NCBI GenBank assembly: GCA_016650435.1
Contig: JAENVT010000482.1
Coordinates: forward strand, 1-6,981
Length of the DNA: 6,981 bases
Source of the DNA: Ilumatobacteraceae bacterium
GTDB lineage: Bacteria > Actinomycetota > Acidimicrobiia > Acidimicrobiales > Ilumatobacteraceae
Direction of reading: 5' to 3'
The notes under the pieces are model-generated. The model did not search any database. It was not told the origin of the DNA and saw nothing but the letters and a program-made list of their open reading frames with translations. Positions within the stretch are counted from its first letter, which is position 1; every line of letters begins with the position of its first letter. Shown piece after piece: positions 1 through 4,785 of the stretch. The position numbers and the translations under genes were made by a program.

Positions 1-1
1 A

Positions 2-277
2 TGGTGCGCGGCTCGGACACAGGACGAGGTCATGGAAGCCTTCACGGCCGCAGAGGCGGCGATCGGGCCGGTGATGTCGATGGCCGATATCTCGGCCGAT
101 CCGCACTACGCGGCGCGCGGGGCCATCGCCGAGGTAGATGGCACACCGATGCAAGGCCTGATCGCCCACCTCAGTGCAACACCTGGTGAGTTGCGGTGGC
201 AAGGACGGGCCCTCGATGCCGATGGCGATGAGATTCGCGCCACCGGTTGGGGCGATGCGGCGAGCGAAGATCGGTGA
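2..277 (+). CDS. Family III CoA-transferase (CaiB/BaiF type), C-terminal end, 5' truncated by the window
   Basis: This is the last 91 codons of a gene that begins left of the window; the frame is open from base 2 and stops with TGA at 275-277. The fragment reads as the C-terminal part of the CaiB/BaiF (family III) CoA-transferases, which move CoA between acyl-CoA thioesters and free acids in the cytoplasm, or of the related racemases such as alpha-methylacyl-CoA racemase. The recognisable stretch is AEAAIGPVMSMADISADPHY followed by AARGAIAEVDG and a LSATPGELRW segment, matching the usual family ending in which a 'DPHYxARG' motif precedes a final beta-rich section. The catalytic Asp lies upstream and cannot be seen, so substrate cannot be assigned. 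The next gene starts 4 bp after the stop on the same strand, so the two are probably co-transcribed. Confidence 0.85.
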   Translation, partial: WCAARTQDEVMEAFTAAEAAIGPVMSMADISADPHYAARGAIAEVDGTPMQGLIAHLSATPGELRWQGRALDADGDEIRATGWGDAASEDR

Positions 278-281
278 ATCT

Positions 282-704
282 GTGAAGGCGTACGTGGCCG
301 GCCCGTTGTTCGACGAGGGCGAGCGGTGGTGGATCGAGCGTGTCGAAGAGACCGTGGCGGCAGCCGGGTTCACCACCTTCTTGCCGCATCGCGACAACCC
401 ACCCAAAGACGAAAGCAATGTGGCAGCGATCTTCGCAAACGATCGTCGTGGCATCGATGAATGCGATGTCGTGGTGGCCAGTCTGAACGGGCTGATGACA
501 GACGACGGGACCGCGTGGGAGTTGGGGTACGCGTTTGCACACGCCAAGCCGATCATCGGATTGCACACCGACTGGCGCCGCCGGTTCGACCACGAGGTGA
601 TCAACTTGATGATCGAATGTTCGCTGACCTTGCTGATCCGCTCCCTGGACGAAGTGCCGAACGCGTTGCGAACAGTGTTCGAGTCGGGGCCCTCTACGCG
701 GTGA
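282..704 (+). CDS. Nucleoside 2-deoxyribosyltransferase-fold protein
   Basis: A 140-residue cytoplasmic protein resembling the nucleoside 2-deoxyribosyltransferase family, which transfers or hydrolyses (deoxy)ribosyl groups of nucleosides or nucleotides. The N-terminus (KAYVAGPLF, residues 2-10) is the typical first strand and loop. PHRD (35-38), [19 protein letters not shown] (52-70) and [17 protein letters not shown] (74-90) follow in the family order. E80 in the GTAWELG motif is the expected nucleophile, with D74 six residues before it. The length is normal for a small family member. I chose GTG 282 because it begins exactly at the conserved strand and lies 4 bp after the CoA-transferase stop; ATG 255 would add nine residues and overlap that gene. 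The 3' end overlaps the convergent msrA by 11 bp. Substrate cannot be told from sequence. Confidence 0.82.
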   Translation: MKAYVAGPLFDEGERWWIERVEETVAAAGFTTFLPHRDNPPKDESNVAAIFANDRRGIDECDVVVASLNGLMTDDGTAWELGYAFAHAKPIIGLHTDWRRRFDHEVINLMIECSLTLLIRSLDEVPNALRTVFESGPSTR

Positions 705-1341
705 GGCCGATGGGGCAGCTGACCCCAGTGCCGCCGATGCCGCAGTAACCGTTGGGGTTCTTCGCCAGATACTGCTGGTGATATGGCTCGGCGTAGTAGA
801 AGTCGCCGAGCGGCTTGACCTCGGTCGTGATCTCGCCGAAGCCGGCGGCGTTGAGCCGCTCCTGGTACATCGCCAAGGAATTGTCGATCGCAGTGCGCTG
901 CGACTCGGTCGTGTAGTAGATGGCGCTTCGGTATTGAGACCCCATGTCGTTGCCCTGGCGCATCCCTTGCGTCGGGTTGTGGTTCTCCCAGAACACCTTG
1001 AGCAACTGGTCGAAACTGACCACGGAAGGATCGAACACCACCTGAACCACCTCGGCGTGGCCGGTGAGACCACTGCATGCCTCCTCGTACGTCGCGTTGG
1101 GCGTGAAACCACCGGCGTAGCCAACGGACGTCGAATAGACGCCATCGGTTTCCCAAAACTTTCGCTCGGCGCCCCAGAAACATCCGAGCCCGAATACGGC
1201 AGTGTCGAAATCTTCTGGCCACGGCCCAACGAGCGGCTTGCCGTTGACGAAGTGCTTGTCGGGGACCGGCATCGCCTGATCGGTGCGCCCTGCCAGCGCC
1301 TCGTCGGCGCTGACCATCTGCTGCTTCTTTTGAAAGATCAT
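694..1341 (-). CDS. msrA: Peptide-methionine (S)-S-oxide reductase MsrA
   Basis: A 215-residue enzyme that reduces free and protein-bound methionine-S-sulfoxide to methionine, using thioredoxin as reductant in the family. The catalytic motif GCFWGAE gives Cys54. [12 protein letters not shown], then [20 protein letters not shown] and YRSAIY, form the conserved core. The C-terminal [13 protein letters not shown] supplies Cys200 and Cys209, equivalent to the recycling cysteines of the E. coli-type three-Cys enzyme; their spacing is one residue longer than in E. coli. Length and N-terminus (an early [12 protein letters not shown] stretch) match the long E. coli-like MsrA class, which supports ATG 1341. 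No Shine-Dalgarno precedes the ATG, but TATCCT ends 6 nt before it, suggesting a leaderless message. The start codon overlaps the divergent acetyltransferase ATG by 2 bp, and the stop lies inside the deoxyribosyltransferase 3' end. Confidence 0.97.
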   Translation of the reverse strand: MIFQKKQQMVSADEALAGRTDQAMPVPDKHFVNGKPLVGPWPEDFDTAVFGLGCFWGAERKFWETDGVYSTSVGYAGGFTPNATYEEACSGLTGHAEVVQVVFDPSVVSFDQLLKVFWENHNPTQGMRQGNDMGSQYRSAIYYTTESQRTAIDNSLAMYQERLNAAGFGEITTEVKPLGDFYYAEPYHQQYLAKNPNGYCGIGGTGVSCPIGLTA

Positions 1342-1873
1342 GATTCAAGGATACGACGTAACGCCGCCGTCGAATACCGTGGACGTGGTGAACATTCGAG
1401 AAACGATTGCCGACGATTTGCCTGCTGCCCTGGCGTTGAACAACGGCAGCGTTCCTGGCCTGAACGAGCTCGACGCTGCCGAGATCGAGCGGTTGCTCGG
1501 CATGGCTGCGGTCGCTCTTACCGCCGAAGTCGATGGCGCCTTTGCAGGTTTCTGCATCACCTTCCCCCCGAGCGTCGACTATGCCAGCTTGAATTACGGC
1601 TGGTTCAGTCGCAACTACGACGATTTCGTCTACCTCGATCGAATTGCCGTCGACCCCGCCTATCGCCGCCTTGGCATTGGCAAGGCGTTCTACGACCACG
1701 TCATAGACCGTTTCACCGGCGTGTTTCCACGCCTGCTGTGCGAAGTCAACGTACGGCCACGCAACGAAGCCTCGTTGTTGTTCCATCACTCGATCGGGTT
1801 CCGCGAAGTCGGCCAGCAAGACACCGACGGCGGCAACAAGACGGTCAGCCTCTTGGCCCTGCCCCTCGGCTGA
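1340..1873 (+). CDS. GNAT-family N-acetyltransferase (COG3818-like)
   Basis: A cytoplasmic Gcn5-related acetyltransferase of 177 residues if it starts at ATG 1340. The fold is clear: an N-terminal strand [19 protein letters not shown] (17-35), a mid-domain [20 protein letters not shown] (76-95), and the acetyl-CoA pyrophosphate-binding motif [21 protein letters not shown] (98-117), with R109-x-x-G112-x-G114. [19 protein letters not shown] (132-150) and GFREVG (153-158) form the C-terminal half. The order resembles the uncharacterised group I know as COG3818, whose substrate is unknown. The start is uncertain: ATG 1340 overlaps the msrA start codon, while GTG 1385 or 1388 would begin right at the conserved domain (MNIRET) and leave room for promoters. 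A TACCGT hexamer at 1375-1380 would fit a leaderless GTG 1388. Confidence 0.88.
   Translation: MIQGYDVTPPSNTVDVVNIRETIADDLPAALALNNGSVPGLNELDAAEIERLLGMAAVALTAEVDGAFAGFCITFPPSVDYASLNYGWFSRNYDDFVYLDRIAVDPAYRRLGIGKAFYDHVIDRFTGVFPRLLCEVNVRPRNEASLLFHHSIGFREVGQQDTDGGNKTVSLLALPLG
1348..1353 (-). promoter_or_regulatory. Candidate -10 element of a leaderless msrA promoter
   Basis: On the minus strand TATCCT fits a TAnnnT -10 hexamer and ends exactly 6 nt before the msrA ATG, so transcription would begin at or next to the A of the start codon. No clear -35 hexamer sits 16-18 nt upstream, and no Shine-Dalgarno precedes the ATG. The same spacing occurs before the Rrf2 regulator start. This is a short motif and only suggestive. 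Confidence 0.3.
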
Positions 1874-1900
1874 GTCGAGACCACGGGCGCCGTTCATGCT

Positions 1901-1919
1901 GCCCACGCCGTCGGTGGGC
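1901..1919. repeat. Hairpin 1 of the 1874-2091 intergenic region
   Basis: Perfect 6-bp inverted repeat, gcccac at 1901-1906 and gtgggc at 1914-1919, with a 7-nt loop, 28 bp after the acetyltransferase stop. No T-run follows on either strand, so it is at best part of a termination zone. Confidence 0.4.
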
Positions 1920-1934
1920 CATCGCTGGCACCGC

Positions 1935-1957
1935 AATGGGCGCCGGCGGCCCATTTT
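1935..1957 (+). terminator. Probable rho-independent terminator after the GNAT gene
   Basis: Perfect 7-bp inverted repeat: left arm aatgggc 1935-1941, right arm gcccatt 1949-1955, with a GC-rich 7-nt loop. The right arm runs into a TTTT tract at 1954-1957, of which two T lie beyond the stem. It lies 61 bp past the stop of the plus-strand acetyltransferase, and no gene begins between. The U-tract is short, so termination may be partial. It could also stop read-through from the opposite strand. Confidence 0.45.
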
Positions 1958-1970
1958 GCGACCAGCGTTG

Positions 1971-1990
1971 CACGCTGTTCCATCAGCGTG
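1971..1990. repeat. Hairpin 3 of the intergenic region
   Basis: Perfect 7-bp inverted repeat, cacgctg at 1971-1977 and cagcgtg at 1984-1990, with a 6-nt loop (ttccat). No T-run follows. It sits between two convergent genes, so a role in RNA 3'-end formation or stability is more likely than an operator. Confidence 0.4.
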
Positions 1991-2011
1991 AGCGAACAAA
2001 GACGCGGAAGC

Positions 2012-2029
2012 TCTGTGCGAACGCACAGA
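2012..2029. repeat. Hairpin 4 / near-perfect 18-bp palindrome in the intergenic region
   Basis: tctgtgcg at 2012-2019 and cgcacaga at 2022-2029 are exact reverse complements separated by two bases; as RNA this gives a 7-bp stem with a 4-nt loop. It lies 62 bp downstream of the minus-strand Rid-family gene stop and is the first strong hairpin that transcript would meet, so it may end the minus-strand operon. No T-run follows on either strand, so intrinsic termination is doubtful. Confidence 0.4.
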
Positions 2030-2091
2030 AGTCTGGCCTCGCCCGACACCCTCGACCCATTGTCTGGCGACCTGATCCGCCCGGTGGCGAG

Positions 2092-2511
2092 CTAGACCTC
2101 GCGTTCGACAACGGCGTCGATCTCGACGACCTGTTCTCGGTATCCGAGGAAGGTCACGCCGAGCAGCGTCGCAGGTGGCACGTTGTTCTGGAAATACGAC
2201 GTCACCTCTCCCCATGCGTCGATCAGGTTCGAGTGCGGACCGACGACGTACACGGTCAACTGGTGAATGTCGGCTTTCGAAAACCCATGATGCGTGATCA
2301 GCGTGAGGAGATTGTCGAGGCACTGCCGAGTTTGCGCGACGGGACCGCCGGGCGCCACGAGAATCGCAGACGAGTCACGAGGAACTTGGCCGGCGATGAA
2401 GAGCCGACCACCAACGCGATCGGCGTATCGGTAGTTCGATGTCTGCGCCAGGCCCGCACCCAGTTCGCCTTCGTTCATCGTTTGGTTCATCGCCCAGAAC
2501 TTACTGTTCAC
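2092..2511 (-). CDS. Rid (YjgF/YER057c/UK114) family protein lacking the canonical RidA arginine
   Basis: A 139-residue soluble protein of the Rid superfamily, trimeric chorismate-mutase-like folds. True RidA members deaminate reactive enamine/imine intermediates. Here NYRYADRVGGRLFIAGQVP (26-44), GGPVAQTRQCLDNLLTLITHHG (55-76), DIHQLTVYVVGP (81-92), VPPATLLGVTFLGY (111-124) and the ending QVVEIDAVV cover the whole domain. By alignment from memory with E. coli RidA, the catalytic Arg105 position is Leu122, with R125 three residues on. It therefore belongs with Rid-like subgroups that lack the imine-deaminase arginine, and the ridA symbol is not justified. The start is unsure: GTG 2511 as given, ATG 2490 or ATG 2478; TAAGTT ends 7 nt before ATG 2490. 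It follows the membrane-protein gene by 32 bp on the same strand and is probably the last gene of that operon. Confidence 0.88.
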   Translation of the reverse strand: MNSKFWAMNQTMNEGELGAGLAQTSNYRYADRVGGRLFIAGQVPRDSSAILVAPGGPVAQTRQCLDNLLTLITHHGFSKADIHQLTVYVVGPHSNLIDAWGEVTSYFQNNVPPATLLGVTFLGYREQVVEIDAVVEREV

Positions 2512-2543
2512 GGCCCAATTCGGATCTCGAATATCGCCGGGCG

Positions 2544-2999
2544 CTACTCCACGACAGCGCCGCTATCCGGTGCCACTTGCACTCCCGGAACGGGGAACCG
2601 GTTGCTCACCATGATGAGCGCGATCGGCAGCACGGCGAACAGTGCCAAACCACCGAGGCTGATCGCGATGTCGCTATTCGCCAGCCCGTCGGTGTTGGCG
2701 ATGTGGAACACGAGATGCGGGATCCCGTACAGCAATGACGCAACCGACGCGGCGATGATGGTCGGTCGTGAGAGCGTGATGAAGGCAACGATCAACACCG
2801 CGGCAAGGCCAAGGTTGAGTCCGCCCACGTCGCGTACGAGATGCTCGTTGTACGGGCCGTTGACGCTGACCCAGGCTCGACCCAGTCCTGGGAAGTGGTC
2901 GTAGAACGATCGTGGCGCAAGCTGTGCCCAGACACCGATCTCGAGCGAGACGAGCGCGAGATACGACAGGGCGATGCGCGTCCAACGTTGGTACGTCAT
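2544..2999 (-). CDS. Uncharacterised four-helix integral membrane protein
   Basis: A 151-residue protein with four predicted membrane segments at about 8-28, 57-76, 79-100 and 111-131. Between the first two is a conserved-looking extramembrane stretch, APRSFYDHFPGLGRAWVSV followed by NGPYNEHLVRDVGGLNLG, and helix 3 carries YGIPHLVFH with histidines inside or at the edge of the membrane. I recall similar uncharacterised membrane proteins in actinobacteria but cannot name a function. The start is well fixed: ATG 2999 overlaps the SDR stop as ATGA and follows AAGGAG with a 6-7 nt gap; an earlier in-frame start at 3044 would overlap the SDR gene by 49 bp and adds non-family sequence. Translational coupling to the SDR implies joint expression under the Rrf2 regulator. 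Paired histidines and charged loops would be compatible with a redox or ion role, but that is speculation. Confidence 0.88.
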   Translation of the reverse strand: MTYQRWTRIALSYLALVSLEIGVWAQLAPRSFYDHFPGLGRAWVSVNGPYNEHLVRDVGGLNLGLAAVLIVAFITLSRPTIIAASVASLLYGIPHLVFHIANTDGLANSDIAISLGGLALFAVLPIALIMVSNRFPVPGVQVAPDSGAVVE

Positions 3000-3898
3000 T
3001 GGAGCTCCTTCCATCGGTCGACGCAGTGGATGGTAGGCGACCATGTCCCCACGTCTTGTAGGTGTTGCGAAGTGATGCGATGCGACCTGGCGATGCTCGC
3101 CGTAGCGTCGCCTCCAGCTCGTTCAACAAGGGTCGGTATCGGCCGAAGTCGTGACCGACCGACGACCTCGCCAAGCATGTCGCAGTGCGTCGACCGGCGG
3201 ACTGGATCGGGCTCTGCGACGTTGTACGTGCCAGCGGGTGCTTCGAGCGCGACGATCACCGCTGCAGCAGCGTCGTCGATGTGGATGAACGAGATGTAGC
3301 TGTCCGGGGCCCCCAGCAAAGCGACCAGACCGCGCCTCGCCGCGCCGAAGATGCTCTGCATGTGCGCGCTATCGGGCGCCATGAACATCGCGAATCGCAG
3401 CACGATCCCCGTGCCGCCAGCGGCAGTGACAGACGCAGCCGCCGCTTCGGCATCGACCGTGCTCTGATTGCCCCAGTAGTAGACGCGCTCCCAGCTCTCG
3501 TCGATCCATTGGTCACCGCCGGCGACATATGGAAAGGTGATCGATTCCTGGATCAGGCGGCCGATCCCGGCATCGACGACTGCGCCGGCGATAGCTGCCG
3601 CTGCATCGCGGCGCAGCGTGTCGTTGATGCGCCACGCAGCTTTGCGTACTGCCGATGGCCCGCTTGGAATGTGGGTCGCCAAATGGGCGACACAGTCGTG
3701 ACTTGCGATCGCGGCGCGGATCGCGTCGCGATCGAAGAGATCGACGTGCACGGGCGTTGCTCCAGCAGCACGCGCCGCCGAAGCTTTTGCCTCCGATCGC
3801 ACTACAGCTGTCACTGCGTGCCCGGCACCTACGAGTGCCGGCACCACCCGCCGGCCGAGAACTCCAGTGGCTCCGGTCACGAACACTTTCTGGCTCAC
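2996..3898 (-). CDS. Atypical SDR / NmrA-like NAD(P)-binding protein
   Basis: A 300-residue Rossmann-fold protein of the extended or atypical short-chain dehydrogenase group. The nucleotide-binding motif TGATGVLG (8-15) is intact. VVRSEAKA (32-39) ends strand 2 with a basic residue, which favours NADP. ESITFPYVAGG (118-128) and LRFAMFMAPDS (168-178) are usual SDR segments, and the end, RITSQHLQDVGTWSP (274-288), is like NAD-dependent epimerases. The expected YxxxK is not intact: the tyrosines at 140-141 are followed by W-G-N-Q, so the catalytic lysine is missing. It may therefore be a redox-sensing NmrA-like binder or a divergent oxidoreductase. GTG 3898 is chosen because AGGAGG lies 7 nt before it and it overlaps the regulator stop as GTGA; GTG 3919 is less likely. 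In Streptomyces the RsrR regulator controls an NmrA-type gene, so the pairing is meaningful. Confidence 0.9.
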   Translation of the reverse strand: MSQKVFVTGATGVLGRRVVPALVGAGHAVTAVVRSEAKASAARAAGATPVHVDLFDRDAIRAAIASHDCVAHLATHIPSGPSAVRKAAWRINDTLRRDAAAAIAGAVVDAGIGRLIQESITFPYVAGGDQWIDESWERVYYWGNQSTVDAEAAAASVTAAGGTGIVLRFAMFMAPDSAHMQSIFGAARRGLVALLGAPDSYISFIHIDDAAAAVIVALEAPAGTYNVAEPDPVRRSTHCDMLGEVVGRSRLRPIPTLVERAGGDATASIARSHRITSQHLQDVGTWSPTIHCVDRWKELQ

Positions 3899-4383
3899 TG
3901 CAGCACCTCCTGGAACCACTCGATCGCCTTGGCGATCTGCACGGGATCAACGCTCGTGGCGAGTTCGCCGTTGATGTCGTCGATGGTGACGGCTGCGAGC
4001 TCGGCCCTCCAGGCATCCTCGGCGCGCCACATCGCCCGCGCGATCCCGCACGGACGTGGGTACCGCGGCGCGTCGATAGCGGTCGGGCCCTGTTGGCGAA
4101 TCTCTGTACACCGGAACGCCGGCTCGCTGCCCTCGAGCGCCAGAACTATGTCGAGCAAGCTGATCTTGTTTGCCGGGCGGGCCAAGCGGTAGCCGCCGTT
4201 GCGGCCGGCCACCGCCTCGACGATGCCAGCCTGGGAGAGTTTCTGCAGTTGCTTGACGAGATACGGCGCCGGCACACCGTGGAACTCGGCCAGCCGAGCG
4301 CCCGAAACCGTCAGTGGGTGGGGTACCGCGCCCAGCACGGTGCAGCAATGCACTGTCCACTCGACGCCTTCGCTGAGTCGCAT
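3895..4383 (-). CDS. rsrR: Rrf2-family redox-sensing transcription regulator, RsrR type
   Basis: A 162-residue winged-helix regulator. The DNA-binding domain is canonical Rrf2: LAEFHGVPAPYLVKQLQKLS (31-50), then GIVEAVAGRNGGYRLARPAN (53-72), with the GRNGGYRL wing. The cysteine pattern is not that of IscR or NsrR, which have three. There are only C92 and C112 in the sensor loop (C13 and C14 are elsewhere), while E8, W9 and H12 are present. In S. venezuelae RsrR the [2Fe-2S] cluster is held by Cys90 and Cys110 of one subunit and Glu8 and His12 of the other, with Trp9 close by, so the ligand set matches with the same 20-residue Cys spacing. The likely role is a redox-switch repressor of its own operon. 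The ATG abuts a palindrome and lacks a Shine-Dalgarno, consistent with leaderless translation. The stop overlaps the SDR start. The symbol is by homology of motifs, not a search. Confidence 0.88.
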   Translation of the reverse strand: MRLSEGVEWTVHCCTVLGAVPHPLTVSGARLAEFHGVPAPYLVKQLQKLSQAGIVEAVAGRNGGYRLARPANKISLLDIVLALEGSEPAFRCTEIRQQGPTAIDAPRYPRPCGIARAMWRAEDAWRAELAAVTIDDINGELATSVDPVQIAKAIEWFQEVLQ

Positions 4384-4407
4384 ACTCGGATACTAAGTAT
4401 CCGGGTT
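4383..4407. promoter_or_regulatory. Putative RsrR operator (11-3-11 inverted repeat)
   Basis: The core is a perfect 15-bp palindrome with a single central base, ggatact-a-agtatcc (4388-4402). One more pair, c4387/g4403, extends it to 17 bp, and pairs at 4385/4405 and 4384/4406 extend it further with one mismatch. Read as two 11-nt arms around a 3-bp centre (4383-4393, 4397-4407), 9 of 11 positions pair. That is the 11-3-11 architecture reported for RsrR class 1 sites. It overlaps the -10 and the first transcribed base of the regulator gene, so autorepression is the simple reading. Which protein binds is inferred from position. Confidence 0.65.
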
Positions 4408-4419
4408 ACGGTCGGTCAA
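4390..4419 (-). promoter_or_regulatory. Promoter of the rsrR-SDR-membrane protein operon
   Basis: On the minus strand TTGACC (4419-4414) resembles a -35 element, followed after 18 nt by TAGTAT (4395-4390), a TAnnnT -10. The -10 ends 6 nt before the ATG at 4383, so the predicted transcript starts at the start codon itself and would be leaderless. The -10 lies inside the operator palindrome, so a bound regulator would block it. The promoter occupies the 45-bp gap after the monooxygenase-like gene, which shows that rsrR can be transcribed independently of that gene. Confidence 0.55.
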
Positions 4420-4428
4420 ACAGGACCG

Positions 4429-4722
4429 CTATCCATGCCAGTGGTGCACGATGGAAATCGGTGTCCGCTCGGGCTCCGGCGGCAGGTTGTCGCCGAAGAT
4501 CTCACTCAGCAGACCGTGCACAACTGGGTGCAGACGTTCCTCTGCGAACCGGTTGCAGTCCTCCTCCGACTCCCAGATGTCGAGGTATCGAAGCCCGCCC
4601 TCAGGTCGTTCGAACGCGAGGTGAGTGATGAGACCCTTGGGCAGCTCGTCGCCGAGACCATCGGTGATGCGTTTGTAGAACGCTGCGTCGATCGGCACAT
4701 CTTGAGTGAACGCGAAGGTCAT
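4429..4722 (-). CDS. Small ferredoxin-like (alpha/beta-barrel) protein, antibiotic-biosynthesis-monooxygenase-like
   Basis: A 97-residue soluble protein with no signal peptide. The layout of strand (MTFAFTQDVP), helix (11-25), strand (KGLITHLAFERP, 29-40), strand (GGLRYLDIWES, 42-52), helix (53-75 region) and final strand (ISIVHHWHG, 89-97) suggests a dimeric alpha/beta-barrel domain like the antibiotic biosynthesis monooxygenase or stress-responsive barrel families. 'GLRYxDIWxS' with a following helix starting at E53 is typical of actinobacterial members. Catalytic residues of true cofactor-free monooxygenases cannot be confirmed, so activity is open. The start at ATG 4722 is well supported by AGGAG 8 nt upstream. 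It ends 45 bp before the Rrf2 gene on the same strand and may read through into it. The upstream gap, shared with the divergent serine hydrolase gene, contains a 29-bp inverted repeat. Confidence 0.75.
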   Translation of the reverse strand: MTFAFTQDVPIDAAFYKRITDGLGDELPKGLITHLAFERPEGGLRYLDIWESEEDCNRFAEERLHPVVHGLLSEIFGDNLPPEPERTPISIVHHWHG

Positions 4723-4735
4723 GGGGGGTTCTCCT

Positions 4736-4764
4736 ATTTCATACGAATGTCTCTCGGATGAAAT
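4736..4764. promoter_or_regulatory. 29-bp inverted repeat in a divergent promoter region, putative operator
   Basis: Left arm atttcatacga (4736-4746) and right arm tcggatgaaat (4754-4764) match as an inverted repeat in 10 of 11 positions across a 7-nt spacer. The element lies between the divergent monooxygenase-like gene (start 4722) and the serine hydrolase gene (start 4786 or 4828), directly upstream of the former's Shine-Dalgarno. It differs from the ggatact/agtatcc palindrome before rsrR, so a different regulator is likely. No -10/-35 pair can be placed with confidence on either strand. Confidence 0.5.
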
Positions 4765-4785
4765 GATGGCCCAGCGAGATCAAGA

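Noticed and set aside
171..1229. A 352-codon open frame on the minus strand.
   Set aside because: It is antisense to the deoxyribosyltransferase gene and overlaps msrA in another frame; composition is Ser/Arg/Pro-rich with no family resemblance.
2031..2068. Direct repeat gtctggc at 2031-2037 and 2062-2068, considered as an attachment site or target duplication.
   Set aside because: Seven bases repeated 31 bp apart is expected by chance, and no mobile element lies between the copies.
778..2904. A 708-codon open frame on the plus strand.
   Set aside because: It lies antisense to msrA, the Rid gene and the membrane-protein gene and crosses the GNAT gene in another frame. The arginine-rich, low-complexity translation has no domain and is typical of shadow frames in high-GC DNA.
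2996..3919. Longer SDR start at GTG 3919.
   Set aside because: It has no Shine-Dalgarno of its own and would place the strong AGGAGG inside the coding sequence. GTG 3898 has that site at ideal distance and gives the usual short N-terminus before the Rossmann motif.
3185..4761. Two long plus-strand open frames (3185-4192 and 3655-4761) opposite the SDR and Rrf2 genes.
   Set aside because: Both are antisense to well-supported genes with clear motifs and good ribosome-binding sites. Their translations show no recognisable domain.
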